From contig CAIJOT010000220.1 of NCBI GenBank assembly GCA_903822335.1, positions 1-39,051 on the forward strand: a stretch of DNA of 39,051 nt, in the 5' to 3' direction. The number at the start of each line of letters is the position of its first letter. Position 1 is the stretch's first letter. The stretch comes from an uncultured delta proteobacterium. Lineage in GTDB: Bacteria; Desulfobacterota; Syntrophorhabdia; Syntrophorhabdales; Syntrophorhabdaceae. The notes beneath the pieces were generated by a model. It ran no database searches. It was not told the DNA's origin and saw only the letters and a program-made list of their open reading frames with translations. Shown in pieces: positions 1 to 11,047 of this stretch. Both the position numbers and the translations under genes were made by a program.

Positions 1-1
1 A

Positions 2-2401
2 GAGGTAGAGGGCATTACGATAATCTCCGCAGGGTTCAAAGAGATTGGAGATGAGGGGAAGAAATTAGAAGATAAAATAATAGAAATGAGAAAAAGGTAT
101 GGCATGAGAATCATAGGGCCAAACTGTATCGGTGTGATCAGGCCCAACATTGGTTTAAATACATCCTTTCTCAAAGCCAACCCTGCACAGGGTAATATTG
201 CCTTTATATCACAAAGCGGTGCTCTGGGTGGTGCCATACTCGACTGGGCAATGAATGCCCATATAGGTTTTAGTATGTTTGCATCCCTTGGTTCAATGAT
301 TGATGTGGATTTTGGTGACCTGATTGATTTTCTTGGCGAGGATTATCAGACAAGAAGTATCATGCTTTACATGGAAGGGGTTGGCAATGCAAAGAAATTT
401 ATGAGTGCTGCAAGGGGATTTGCACGGAGTAAGCCCATAATTATTGTCAAACCAGGAAGGTTTATGGAGAGTGCCAAAGCTGCTCTCTCCCATACAGGGG
501 CAATGGCAGGTGATGACCAGGTTTACGATGCTGCATTCAAGAGGGTAGGGGTAATAAGGGTAAAAGAATTCGCAGGTCTATTTAATACAGCGGAGGTGCT
601 TGACTCCAAGTATTTGCCAAAAGGGCGTAAGCTCGCAATTATAACGAATGCCGGCGGTTTTGGTGTAATGGCGACAGACGCACTGATTGATTTAGGTGGA
701 GAACTTGCAAAACTTTCAGAAAAAAGCATCAAAGAGTTAAACTCCTTTTTGCCTCCATTCTGGAGTAAAGGCAACCCTGTTGATGTACTGGGAGATGCGG
801 ATAACAAGAGGTACGTGAAGGCTATCAAGGTTTGCCTGAGTGACAATGAGGTAGATGGTATGCTGGTGATTTATGCGCCACAGGCGATTCTCAAGCCTGA
901 TAAACTGGCAAATTCCATTGTTGAAATTGTAAAGCAGGCATGGAAACCCATCATCACTGCACTGGTAGGCGGGGAATATGTTCAAAAAGCAAGGGCAATC
1001 CTCCTCCGCAATAATATTCCGAGCTATGAAACCCCTGAAGATGCTGTGAAGACATACCTTTACATGTATAAATACTACAAAAACCTTGCCCTCCTCTACG
1101 AAACTCCCTCTGAGCTCTCATTAAAAGAGGCGCCACCAAAGAACCATCTGAAAGCTTTTATCAAAAGGGTTGTCAAGGAGGGGAGGACCCTTCTATCCGA
1201 GGAGGAGTCAAAGGATTTTTTGAACAATTATGGCATACCGATAACCACACCGTATACGGTGCACAGTGTGGATGGGGCGATAAGCGCAGCGAACAGGATC
1301 AGATACCCCATCGTTTTAAAAATTGCATCTCCTGATATCTCACATAAGAGTGATGTGGGCGGTATTAAGGCGGGGATAAAGTCAGATGACGAATTAAGGG
1401 AAGGGTATACGCAATTGCTTAAAGCTATCAAAGAAAATGCCCCGCAGGCAAAAATAGCAGGCGTAACGGTCCAGAAGATGATTGAAAATATTGATTATGA
1501 GATTATCTTAGGCACAAAAAAGGACAAAGATTTTGGTTCCGTTATCCTTTTCGGAATGGGGGGTATAGGCACAGAGATATTTAAAGATATTTCTATTGGT
1601 CTTCCTCCTCTAAACCAGACACTGGCAAGAAGACTGATGGAGGAAACAGAGGTGTTCAAGATGCTCCAGGGCTACAGAGGGAAACCGCCAGCAGACATAA
1701 AACAGCTTGAGCACATATTGGTAAGCTTTTCCAACCTGATTGTAGATTTTCCTGAAATAGCTGAAATGGATATAAATCCCATTGCAATATCTGACGGGAA
1801 AGCATATGCCCTTGATGCAAGAATCATTATAGATAAAGAGTCCATAGATCATACTGCCCAGTACCCGCACCTTGTGATCACGCCTTACCCTACGCGGTAT
1901 ACGATGCAATGGAAATTAACAGATGGGACTGAGGTCACACTCCGGCCCATACGCCCTGAAGATGAACCATTAGAGCACGAGTTGCTTTCCACGTTATCTC
2001 AGGAGACAATGAGGGTGAGGTTTTTTTCAATCATCAAAGATATTACCCATGAGATGCTCGTCAGATTTTGCAATATAGACTACGACAGGGAGATGGCAAT
2101 TGTGGCTGAGCTGAGAGAAGGAGATAAGAGAAAAATAATAGGTATCGGCAGATTAATTGTCGAACCTGACTTCAGGAGTGGTGAGTACGCTGTGCTTGTG
2201 CATGATGATTACCATGGGAAAGGTCTTGGTTACAAGCTCGTAGATGTAATAATAGGCATAGCCCAGGACAAAGGATTGGAAGAGATCTATGGTACGGTGC
2301 TCACGGAGAATCAAAAAATGCTGGGGGTTGCAAGAAAATTGGGATTCACAACAAAGTGGCAACCTGATGGAATAAGTAAAGTAACCCTGACGTTGAAGTA
2401 A
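2..2401 (+). CDS. ADP-forming acyl-CoA synthetase fused to a C-terminal GNAT acetyltransferase (5' partial)
   Basis: The reading frame is open back to base 2, so the track's ATG at 86 is internal and the gene begins outside the window; about 799 residues are visible. Order: end of the CoA-binding domain, succinyl-CoA-ligase-like domain with the phosphohistidine-type motif SHTGAMAG, an ATP-grasp domain (HKSDVGG), then a GNAT domain over roughly the last 170 residues (RPIRPEDE, HGKGLG). This is the architecture of the PatZ/Pat protein acetyltransferases and related ADP-forming synthetases. In such enzymes either acyl-CoA plus ADP and phosphate is interconverted with acid plus ATP, or the synthetase part senses acyl-CoA while the GNAT part acetylates lysines. 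The sequence does not say whether the synthetase half is active here. It is the first gene of a plus-strand core run; ligA follows after 87 bases. Confidence 0.9.
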   Translation, partial: EVEGITIISAGFKEIGDEGKKLEDKIIEMRKRYGMRIIGPNCIGVIRPNIGLNTSFLKANPAQGNIAFISQSGALGGAILDWAMNAHIGFSMFASLGSMIDVDFGDLIDFLGEDYQTRSIMLYMEGVGNAKKFMSAARGFARSKPIIIVKPGRFMESAKAALSHTGAMAGDDQVYDAAFKRVGVIRVKEFAGLFNTAEVLDSKYLPKGRKLAIITNAGGFGVMATDALIDLGGELAKLSEKSIKELNSFLPPFWSKGNPVDVLGDADNKRYVKAIKVCLSDNEVDGMLVIYAPQAILKPDKLANSIVEIVKQAWKPIITALVGGEYVQKARAILLRNNIPSYETPEDAVKTYLYMYKYYKNLALLYETPSELSLKEAPPKNHLKAFIKRVVKEGRTLLSEEESKDFLNNYGIPITTPYTVHSVDGAISAANRIRYPIVLKIASPDISHKSDVGGIKAGIKSDDELREGYTQLLKAIKENAPQAKIAGVTVQKMIENIDYEIILGTKKDKDFGSVILFGMGGIGTEIFKDISIGLPPLNQTLARRLMEETEVFKMLQGYRGKPPADIKQLEHILVSFSNLIVDFPEIAEMDINPIAISDGKAYALDARIIIDKESIDHTAQYPHLVITPYPTRYTMQWKLTDGTEVTLRPIRPEDEPLEHELLSTLSQETMRVRFFSIIKDITHEMLVRFCNIDYDREMAIVAELREGDKRKIIGIGRLIVEPDFRSGEYAVLVHDDYHGKGLGYKLVDVIIGIAQDKGLEEIYGTVLTENQKMLGVARKLGFTTKWQPDGISKVTLTLK

Positions 2402-2404
2402 TAA

Positions 2405-4498
<2,094 letters not shown>

Positions 4499-4509
4499 CT
4501 CACCAAAGC

Positions 4510-4537
4510 AGTAAATAGTAAATAGTGAACTGTGAAT
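4510..4537. repeat. Degenerate 7-bp tandem array (4 units) overlapping a start codon
   Basis: Four consecutive heptamers, agtaaat, agtaaat, agtgaac, tgtgaat, begin 11 bases after the ligA stop. The GTG start of the next gene (4532) lies inside the last unit, so the array occupies the place where a ribosome binding site would normally be. Confidence 0.65.
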
Positions 4538-5227
4538 GTAATCATCGGTGGTACATCTTTATTAAATTCTTCCATTTTCAATAATTGGGATGAACAAAAG
4601 ATAGAGACACCTTATGGTTATGTTCAGGTAAAAATCAACGAGAATAATGTATTTCTTCAGAGGCATGGGAACCCACTCAAACCTCCTCATATGATCAACC
4701 ATAAGGCAAATATATGGGCACTCAAGGGCCTGAATGTCCAGAGGGTTTTCTCAATCAATTCTGTTGGCAGCCTGAAGGTAAAGATCAAACCTGGTATGTT
4801 TGTCTTACCTGATGATTTTATATCCCCCTGGCACATACCTACCTTTTTTGACGATGAAGTGAGGTTTATAGTGCCCGAAATGAACAGGGCATTGAGGGAT
4901 TACATATACATTCTGTGTATGGAGCTTCATATGGATGTGCACGGTAGTGGCGTGTATATCCAGACTACAGGGCCGAGGCTTGAAACAAAAGCGGAAATCA
5001 TTATGCTCAGGCGATTTGGGGATATCGTCGGGATGACAATGGCATCGGAGGCTACACTGTGCATGGAATACGAAATCCCCTATACAAGCATATGCTCTGT
5101 TGACAACTATTGCCATGGTATTGTAAAAGTACCTCTTACAATCGAAGAAATAGGAAAAAACTCACAAAAAAATATGAAAGCTATTGAAAAGCTTATCCAC
5201 ACATTACTCAACAGGGGTTTTGCATGA
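4532..5227 (+). CDS. MTAP/PNP-family nucleoside phosphorylase, probably 5'-methylthioinosine phosphorylase
   Basis: A 231-residue member of the PNP/MTAP trimeric phosphorylase family, which cleaves purine nucleosides with phosphate. Seen: phosphate loop IIGGTS at the N-terminus, RHG (residues 44-46), TTGPRLET (145-152) and VGMTMASE (167-173). At the base-binding site human MTAP has TDYDCW; here the string is DNYCHG, so MTAP Asp220 becomes Asn192, as in 6-oxopurine PNPs (Asn243 in human PNP). With an MtaD-like deaminase overlapping it by 4 bases (ATGA), I infer a route in which MTA is deaminated to methylthioinosine and then phosphorolysed. The GTG start is required because the next in-frame candidates would delete the phosphate loop. 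No Shine-Dalgarno is visible; a heptamer array sits there instead. Confidence 0.82.
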   Translation: MNVIIGGTSLLNSSIFNNWDEQKIETPYGYVQVKINENNVFLQRHGNPLKPPHMINHKANIWALKGLNVQRVFSINSVGSLKVKIKPGMFVLPDDFISPWHIPTFFDDEVRFIVPEMNRALRDYIYILCMELHMDVHGSGVYIQTTGPRLETKAEIIMLRRFGDIVGMTMASEATLCMEYEIPYTSICSVDNYCHGIVKVPLTIEEIGKNSQKNMKAIEKLIHTLLNRGFA

Positions 5228-6480
5228 ACATACTCATAAAGAATGTATCGTTAGATGGAGAGATAAGAGACATTTTTATCAAAAATGGCACAATAGAAGA
5301 GATTTTGGAACACTGCGGGAAGGAGGCAGATAAGATTATAGATGGTAGAGACAAGGTTGCCTTACCGTCACTTATTAACGGTCATACCCATGCAGCCATG
5401 ACCCTTTTCAGGGGATATGCGGATGATATGCAGTTGAAAAACTGGCTTGAGGAAAAGATATGGGTGCTGGAAGCAAAGCTTACCGAGGAGGATGTATACT
5501 GGGGCTCAAAACTTGCGTGCCTTGAAATGATAAAGAACGGGATAACCGTATTTAATGATATGTACTGGCACTGGGAAGCGACCGCAAGGGCAAGCAATGA
5601 TATGGGTATCAGAGGTCTTATAAGCGCAGTTTTTATAGATATGTTTGATAGGAAGAAAAGTCAGGAACAGATAGAACACAACATAAAGCTATTCGAAATA
5701 TCTGAAAAATACAAACCTTATGTAACATTTACCTTTGGACCCCATGCTATTTATACGGTTTCCAGGGAAAGCCTCCAATGGATGAGGGAATTTTCAGAAG
5801 CACACAACATATTGATCCATATGCATCTTTCTGAGACACAGGAGGAAACACGATTTTCCAAAGAAAAATATGGATTATCGCCTGTAGATTTTCTCGATTC
5901 AATCGGGGTACTCTCTGACAGGTTTATCGGTTGCCATGGATGCTGGCTTGACGAGCATGATTGCACTATATTGAAAAGTAGAAAATCAAAGTTGGTCCAT
6001 GTCCCTGTGTCTAATCTGAAATTGGCAGTAGGAAGGGTGGTTCCCCATTTCCTCATGAAGGAACATGAAATACCCTTCTGTTTTGGGACAGATGGATGTG
6101 CCTCGAATAACCATCTTGACATCATCGAAACGATGAAATTTGCTTCCCTTATCGCAAAATTTTTTACCCACAATCCAACCATGTTCCCTGCAAAAGAAAC
6201 CTTTGATATAGCAACGAAGATTGCCGCAAACATATTCTTCTTAGGAGACTGGGAGATTAAGGTTGGCAACAGCCCTGATATTATCCTTATTGATACCATG
6301 AGGCCCGAACTTGTCCCAAATTTTGATATCTATTCTGACATCGTGTATGCCTCCAATGGTTATATCGTTGATACCGTGATATGCATGGGTAAAGTCCTGA
6401 TGGAGAACAGGCAAGTGCCAGGCGAAGAAGAGATATTAAGGCACACTAAAAAGGTTGCAAGAGCATTAGTAGAACGATGA
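5224..6480 (+). CDS. mtaD: Amidohydrolase, 5-methylthioadenosine/S-adenosylhomocysteine deaminase type
   Basis: A 418-residue metal-dependent hydrolase of the MtaD/SsnA/TrzA group, expected to deaminate MTA and/or SAH to the inosine form in the cytoplasm. Metal ligands are visible in order: NGHTH (His54, His56), HMHLSE, GCHGCWLDEHD and FGTDGCASNNHLD. The N-terminal beta-sandwich (residues 1-50) and its C-terminal return strand are complete. It overlaps the phosphorylase upstream and the Mut7-C gene downstream by ATGA, so all three should be translationally coupled. The neighbour's 6-oxopurine-type site supports deamination as the first step of MTA salvage. The exact substrate (MTA, SAH or adenosine) cannot be fixed from sequence. 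Confidence 0.86.
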   Translation: MNILIKNVSLDGEIRDIFIKNGTIEEILEHCGKEADKIIDGRDKVALPSLINGHTHAAMTLFRGYADDMQLKNWLEEKIWVLEAKLTEEDVYWGSKLACLEMIKNGITVFNDMYWHWEATARASNDMGIRGLISAVFIDMFDRKKSQEQIEHNIKLFEISEKYKPYVTFTFGPHAIYTVSRESLQWMREFSEAHNILIHMHLSETQEETRFSKEKYGLSPVDFLDSIGVLSDRFIGCHGCWLDEHDCTILKSRKSKLVHVPVSNLKLAVGRVVPHFLMKEHEIPFCFGTDGCASNNHLDIIETMKFASLIAKFFTHNPTMFPAKETFDIATKIAANIFFLGDWEIKVGNSPDIILIDTMRPELVPNFDIYSDIVYASNGYIVDTVICMGKVLMENRQVPGEEEILRHTKKVARALVER

Positions 6481-6944
6481 AATTTATCTGCGACGTTATG
6501 CTTGGCAAACTCACACAGTATTTGAGAATCCTCGGTTTAGATACTGAATACATCAGAGATGTTAAGATGTTAGAAACCTATAAAGAGATTGATGAACCCC
6601 CGTACTTTTTTACGAAAAGGAGTAAGATGGTGGGTTATGAGAGGTGCATCTTTATAAAATCCGACAAAGTAAAGGAACAACTCAAAGAAATCAGCCACAT
6701 CATCAGACCATTTATAGATTCCGGAAAGGTAATGAACAGGTGTATGATATGCAATATTGAATTGATTGATGTTGCAAAGGCGGATATTGAACAGCTTGTC
6801 CCGGAATTCGTATTCCATAAATACGAAGAATTCAAAAACTGTCCATCCTGTGGAAGGGTTTACTGGGAAGGCTCGCATACAGAGCATATGGCGGAATGGA
6901 TAGAAGAGATAGCGGGGCATACACCCGATCCGAACCCATTGTAG
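6477..6944 (+). CDS. Mut7-C RNase-domain protein with C-terminal zinc ribbon
   Basis: 155 residues, matching the stand-alone bacterial/archaeal Mut7-C proteins (PIN-like fold, assigned as putative RNases from the Mut7 C-terminus). Seen: the N-terminal signature KFICDVMLGKLTQYLRILG, then a zinc ribbon with CMIC and CPSC knuckles and the family ending GRVYWEGSHTEHM. The middle (residues 30-50) is poorly matched to the usual LLTRD stretch, so catalysis is uncertain. It overlaps the deaminase stop by 4 bases and precedes nth by 4 bases. No biochemical role can be stated with confidence. Confidence 0.8.
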   Translation: MKFICDVMLGKLTQYLRILGLDTEYIRDVKMLETYKEIDEPPYFFTKRSKMVGYERCIFIKSDKVKEQLKEISHIIRPFIDSGKVMNRCMICNIELIDVAKADIEQLVPEFVFHKYEEFKNCPSCGRVYWEGSHTEHMAEWIEEIAGHTPDPNPL

Positions 6945-6948
6945 GTAA

Positions 6949-7605
6949 ATGAAAAACTTTCCATTTAGCGAGATGATAGAAACCCTCACAGCAACCTTTA
7001 AGGACGATGTGCCAGTTGTTACAAAAATCTCAAAAAGGGAGAGGGGCAACCCCTTTCTCGTTCTCATCGGTACTCTTTTGAGTCTCAGGACAAAGGATGA
7101 ATTGACTGACAAGGTTATGGAAAGGCTTATGAAAAAGGCAAAAACACCTGAAGAAATCTTACAATTACCCATTGAAGAGCTACAAAAACTCATATACCCT
7201 GTTGGTTTTTACAGAAACAAATCCAGGGTTTTGAAACATGTTTCACAGGTGATTCTTGAAGATTACCATGGGGTGGTTCCGGACACCATAGACGAATTGT
7301 TGAAAATAAATGGCATAGGGAGAAAAACCGCAAATCTTGTCATTACAGAAGCTTATGGGAAATTGGGCATATGTGTGGATACCCATGTACACAGGATTTC
7401 AAACAGGATGGGTATTATAAGAACAAAAAACCCTCATCAAACGGAAGAGGCATTGAAGAAGATACTGCCTGAAAAATACTGGATAATCTACAATACACTC
7501 CTTGTGACCTTCGGGAGAAATATATGTAAACCCATCTCGCCTCTATGCAGCACCTGTCCTTTATTCCATTTATGTCCGAGGGTAGGGGTAACAAGGCACC
7601 GGTGA
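6949..7605 (+). CDS. nth: Endonuclease III-type DNA glycosylase/AP lyase
   Basis: Removes oxidised pyrimidines and cleaves the abasic strand in base-excision repair. 218 residues. Helix-hairpin-helix LLKINGIGRKTANLV carries the catalytic Lys126, followed by the catalytic Asp144 in VDTHVHR. The C-terminal 4Fe-4S loop is complete (C-x6-C-x2-C-x5-C, within CKPISPLCSTCPLFHLC). The loop that is LSAQATD in E. coli reads LSLRTKD, as in the archaeal-like branch. Start chosen at the ATG after TAGGTAA, 4 bases beyond the previous stop. It is the last gene of the left core run and converges on the DUF6125 gene. Confidence 0.94.
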   Translation: MKNFPFSEMIETLTATFKDDVPVVTKISKRERGNPFLVLIGTLLSLRTKDELTDKVMERLMKKAKTPEEILQLPIEELQKLIYPVGFYRNKSRVLKHVSQVILEDYHGVVPDTIDELLKINGIGRKTANLVITEAYGKLGICVDTHVHRISNRMGIIRTKNPHQTEEALKKILPEKYWIIYNTLLVTFGRNICKPISPLCSTCPLFHLCPRVGVTRHR

Positions 7606-7692
7606 GTGCATGGAAAGGAGTCTTCGACTTTACCTTATGCGCTCTACGCCAGAATATCCTGCCAGGGTTGCCATTGACATGTTCCGCTAAAT

Positions 7693-8199
7693 TTATATTG
7701 TGAACCTCCATTTACAGAATGTATCCTTCGGGTGAGGATCAGGTGGGGCAAAAAGACATTCAATCCTGATGTCCGGGTCAATAGCGTGGGCAAAGCTTAT
7801 GAACTCGGCCTTATGCATGTCCTTGCAGACAAACTCATCAAGACCACGTCTCAGCCTTGCCTCCTGTGTCGGGCAGTTGGGTACGTTAATGATTACCTCA
7901 CTATCCTTTTCTTCAATCTGATACTCCGCAAGGATGGCCCACGGAAAATACCTCAAAGCCTTTACAAAACCTTTAAGACCTTTTTCATTTATATTGAAAC
8001 GGGTTATGAAGTCTTTTGCTGCCATCTGAGGTACTCTCCCCCAAACCCTTTCATTGATGCGTTCGGCCGTGGGCTGGTCAAACTCTTCCGCCACGTAAAG
8101 AAACCAGAATGCGTCAATGACCCTGTAATGCCAAAGGAGAAATTCAATGTAACTGCGGAGTTGAGGCGCTTCCATTTTTTCAAAATTTTTTAGATTCAT
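7693..8199 (-). CDS. DUF6125-like conserved protein (full-length copy)
   Basis: 168 residues with no assigned function. I recognise the DUF6125-type layout: an N-terminal helical half with [18 protein letters not shown] and [14 protein letters not shown], and a C-terminal half with spaced cysteines ([37 protein letters not shown]). Four cysteines in the second half suggest metal or cofactor binding; this is inference. The start is supported by AAGGAG 6 bases before the ATG. A second, truncated copy lies at 29291-29536 on the same strand; 58 of its first 67 residues are identical. The plus-strand ORF 7732-8193 is its shadow. Confidence 0.75.
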   Translation of the reverse strand: MNLKNFEKMEAPQLRSYIEFLLWHYRVIDAFWFLYVAEEFDQPTAERINERVWGRVPQMAAKDFITRFNINEKGLKGFVKALRYFPWAILAEYQIEEKDSEVIINVPNCPTQEARLRRGLDEFVCKDMHKAEFISFAHAIDPDIRIECLFAPPDPHPKDTFCKWRFTI

Positions 8200-8222
8200 A
8201 TAGTCTCCTTTTTTTTAGTATG

Positions 8223-8262
8223 GTGTGAATGTGTGAATGTGTCAATGTTTTAATGTGCTTGT
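8223..8262. repeat. Degenerate 8-bp tandem array (5 units)
   Basis: Octamers gtgtgaat, gtgtgaat, gtgtcaat, gttttaat, gtgcttgt run consecutively, starting 24 bases upstream of the DUF6125 start codon. This array lies at the left edge of the accessory island. Confidence 0.65.
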
Positions 8263-8908
8263 ATTTTTTTAGCAATCACGCATTTTGCTCATTTTTGCTT
8301 GAAATTACTTACTTCACAATATGGTCATATTCTATCATATACGACTTAGGTGTCAAATCGAAGTTGAAGTGACCAGACACTTCGGGGTTCTGGATAGAGG
8401 AATATCTTTTAGCGTTGAGCTCAAACTGGATCATGGAAGCCAAAATGCTGCTCACCTTTTTATGCATGAGGCGCAATAGTTAGGGTTTGATCTGGCTTTT
8501 AACTATTTGGGTAATCCTTAAGGGTAACGCTATTACATAGAGAATCATTGGCTCGGTGAAGCGGGAGCGTATCTAACATCACTGGTTCCAGAACCTTGCC
8601 GAGGTTGAACAGAATCATTGCAGCGCATATTGTACGATATAACACCAAAACTCGTCACAGCAGGTCTGTGGGTTGAATTACCGGACACCTTCCCAGGCCT
8701 ATGCAGATTTAATGAGCATACAAGAGATGGCATAAGTATGGTCCGGAAGATTCAAAGGCGCTTTGTCTTGACAAATTGGGGTCAGCACAGAGCGTTGATA
8801 GCAAAAGATGCTCGCAAAGTGGCTACTCAGGAGTTTAGATCCCAGTGCTTGGCTAAGACTTCTTCATGAATAGTCCAAAAGTATTACTAAATTAGTCGGT
8901 TCTCTCTA
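8263..8908. other. Gene-free stretch at the left island boundary
   Basis: About 650 bases in which I see no convincing gene. An 83-codon plus-strand ORF (8618-8869) has no recognisable motif and no good ribosome binding site. The word agaatcattg occurs twice (near 8541 and 8610), and several short frames on both strands read like protein fragments but cannot be assigned. Decayed mobile-element or gene remnants are possible but unproven. The heptamer atagtcc at 8870-8876 matches a half of the palindrome at 26935-26952. Confidence 0.4.
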
Positions 8909-8937
8909 TTGAATTGTCTTTTTGATACGGGTATAAT
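8909..8937 (+). promoter_or_regulatory. Sigma70-type promoter for the corrinoid/molybdoenzyme operon
   Basis: TTGAAT and TATAAT are separated by exactly 17 bases, 52 bases upstream of the flavoprotein ATG, which has its own AAAGGAG. The -10 is a perfect consensus and the -35 matches 4 of 6. Transcription would begin near 8944. There is no other equally good promoter before 20744, which fits a single operon. Confidence 0.6.
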
Positions 8938-8988
8938 TTCGCAAGATTCGGAAGATTAAAAATAAAGCTTCGTGGAAAGGAGTTCAAC

Positions 8989-10716
8989 ATGACGTTTGTG
9001 GAAAAAAGGACAGATGTGCTGGTCATAGGAGGGGGCATCGCGGGCATCAGAGCAGCCATTGAGGCTTCCGAGAGCGGAGCTGACGTGATCCTGATAAACA
9101 AAGGTGCGTTTTGTAAGGATGGGGCAGCAGCGTGGATGGCCGGAAACGGTTTCCAGGCCGCCCTCTATTCTCCCGACAGCGTTGAAACTCACGTTATGGA
9201 CACCATAAAGGGAGGATGGTATCTGAACAACCAGACACTTGTGAAGACCTTCTTGGCGCTCGGCCTCAAAACTGTTGCAGACATGAATAAGTGGGGTGTC
9301 AGATTAGCGAAAAAGGACAATCGGTTCTATCAGTTGCCCTTTCCAGGACACTCATTTCCCCGAAGTGTTTGCGGTAAACCAGGTCTTTTCTTAGGCCCTG
9401 AATATAGAAAGGCCTTGTACAGACAAATCAAGAAGAGAAAGATCAGGGTGAAGGAAGATTTTTTCGTTGTGGATCTCTTAGTGTGCGACGATGCCGTCGG
9501 GGGGGTGATTGGGCTTGACCTGAGAAATGGCACAATAGAAGTATACAGGGCAAAATCGACGGTTCTGGCCACTGGAGGGTTCATGGGCTGTTACAACTTT
9601 ACAACAGCAAACCCAACTGCCACTGGTGACGGTCACGCCATGGCTTACAGGGCTGGAGTCAAAATGATGGATATGGAGTTTGTTCAGTTTATTCCTGCCG
9701 CACACCTATGGCCCCCCAATGCCCGTGGTGATATTTATCCGTATATGCTCTGGATTAACCTTCATCCACATTTTTATAATAATCTCGGTGAAAGGTTTCT
9801 CGAAAGATATTACCCTGAGAAAAAAGAATGGGTAACAAGGGAGGCAGCCGCGCGCGCAATTGTAAGCGAGGTGAGAGCAGGGAGAGGATCTCCACACGGT
9901 GGGGTTTATATGAGCTTCCGCCATCTCCCAGTAAATCTCATAGACAACTTCTTGGAAAAATCAGCAGGTGTTCACTACTTCGAGAAGTTAAAGGATGCCG
10001 GTTTAGACATACGTCATGACGCCATTGAAGTTGCGCCGGGCGCTCACTATGTGCAGGGAGGCTGCTGGATCAATAAAAGGTGCGAAACAAGTCTCAAAAG
10101 GCTCTACGCCGTGGGAGAAGCTGGGTCAGGAGGAAAAGACGGAGCGGACAGATTAGCTGGCAATTCAATTACCTTCTGTCTTGCTATGGGCTTAATTGCG
10201 GGACGAGAAGCGGCTGAAAGAGCAAGAGAGCTTCGTCTACCGGACATCAACAAGGCCGACGTTGAAAGACTGTCTCAACACATTATGTCACCCCTCAAGG
10301 CAATGAAAGGTAAGAGGCCCCTTGAGGTGAAGAAGAAGGTACAAGAAATACTCTCTACGCATGCTATGTTGGGAAGGGACAAGGCAGGGTTAACGGCTGC
10401 GCTCGAACAGCTTAAGCAAATCAGGGAGAAAGAAATCCCGGCAATGGCCACCGTAGCTAAGCACAAGAGCTTCAATCTTGACTGGCTTGATGCTCTTGAG
10501 GCCAGGAATATGCTTGATGTGGCGGAGATAGTCTGCACTCCGGCCCTTATGAGGACAGAGACTCGTGGTCTCCATGAAAGAATCGATTTCCCCAAGGCAG
10601 ATCCTGGTTGGCTAAAGCATATCATAATCAATAAGGTGGGTGATGAAATGAAGATTTCCACCGAACCTGTTGACTTGTGCATTGTCCAGCCCGAAAAGGA
10701 GGCCCAAATTGGATGA
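8989..10716 (+). CDS. FAD-dependent FrdA/SdhA-like flavoprotein
   Basis: 575 residues of the fumarate reductase/succinate dehydrogenase/L-aspartate oxidase flavoprotein family. Seen: dinucleotide-binding VIGGGIAGIRAAIEA (residues about 11-26), GDGHAMAYRAG, EFVQFIPA, GERFLERY, the Arg-containing TREAAARA that carries the proton-donor Arg in FrdA, PGAHYVQGG, and the FAD-closing GADRLAGNS. The next two genes encode a 2Fe-2S protein and a 4Fe-4S ferredoxin, so it is probably the catalytic subunit of a soluble three-part oxidoreductase. There is no membrane anchor gene, unlike Sdh/Frd. With a CoA ligase next to it, an unsaturated acid or acyl-CoA is a reasonable substrate class, but the substrate is unknown. 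First gene of the operon. Confidence 0.85.
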   Translation: MTFVEKRTDVLVIGGGIAGIRAAIEASESGADVILINKGAFCKDGAAAWMAGNGFQAALYSPDSVETHVMDTIKGGWYLNNQTLVKTFLALGLKTVADMNKWGVRLAKKDNRFYQLPFPGHSFPRSVCGKPGLFLGPEYRKALYRQIKKRKIRVKEDFFVVDLLVCDDAVGGVIGLDLRNGTIEVYRAKSTVLATGGFMGCYNFTTANPTATGDGHAMAYRAGVKMMDMEFVQFIPAAHLWPPNARGDIYPYMLWINLHPHFYNNLGERFLERYYPEKKEWVTREAAARAIVSEVRAGRGSPHGGVYMSFRHLPVNLIDNFLEKSAGVHYFEKLKDAGLDIRHDAIEVAPGAHYVQGGCWINKRCETSLKRLYAVGEAGSGGKDGADRLAGNSITFCLAMGLIAGREAAERARELRLPDINKADVERLSQHIMSPLKAMKGKRPLEVKKKVQEILSTHAMLGRDKAGLTAALEQLKQIREKEIPAMATVAKHKSFNLDWLDALEARNMLDVAEIVCTPALMRTETRGLHERIDFPKADPGWLKHIIINKVGDEMKISTEPVDLCIVQPEKEAQIG

Positions 10717-11047
10717 GAAGGCTAATGTGAAGATTTTCATGTTTGATCCATCGAAAGACAAAGAACCCAAGTACAAAACGTATGAAGTTGAATGGAAAGG
10801 GCTTACTGTTCTTCAGGTGTTAAAGCACATCTATGAAAACCAAGACGCCGAAATAGCCTTTCGTTGTGGATGTAACGGTGTTGGTCCTGCCAGGTGCGGA
10901 GGATGTGTCGTAGAAGTTAATGGTGCTCCTGTTCTCGCCTGTCAAATGCTCGCTACCAAGGAGATGGTAATAAAACCTCATCGAAAGTTCACCATCATAA
11001 AGGACCTGGTGGTCGACTTCGAGAGAGAAAGGGGTACTGATGCTTAA
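10709..11047 (+). CDS. 2Fe-2S ferredoxin-like protein (SdhB N-terminal domain alone), TTG start
   Basis: 112 residues resembling only the N-terminal 2Fe-2S half of SdhB/FrdB. The cluster region reads FRCGCNGVGPARCGGC then an 11-residue gap to LAC. The last three cysteines have normal spacing (C-x2-C-x11-C), while the first part has C-x-C and a longer loop than the usual C-x4-C. I replaced the track start (10670) with TTG at 10709: AAGGAGG sits 6 bases upstream, and the longer form merely overlaps the flavoprotein by 47 bases. With this start it overlaps the flavoprotein stop by 8 bases. Its likely job is to pass electrons between the flavoprotein and the adjacent 4Fe-4S ferredoxin. Confidence 0.78.
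   Translation: MDEKANVKIFMFDPSKDKEPKYKTYEVEWKGLTVLQVLKHIYENQDAEIAFRCGCNGVGPARCGGCVVEVNGAPVLACQMLATKEMVIKPHRKFTIIKDLVVDFERERGTDA

Noticed and set aside
7610-7690. 26-codon ORF after nth (MERSLRLYLMR...)
   Set aside because: Looks protein-like but is very short, lacks a partner or motif, and sits in the convergent spacer; it could be a fragment of an older gene.
7732-8193. 153-codon plus-strand ORF
   Set aside because: Shadow of the DUF6125 gene on the minus strand; the minus frame has a ribosome binding site and a paralogue.
8618-8869. 83-codon plus-strand ORF before the flavoprotein operon
   Set aside because: No recognised motif, no clear ribosome binding site, and it lies in a stretch where all frames look like non-coding or decayed sequence.
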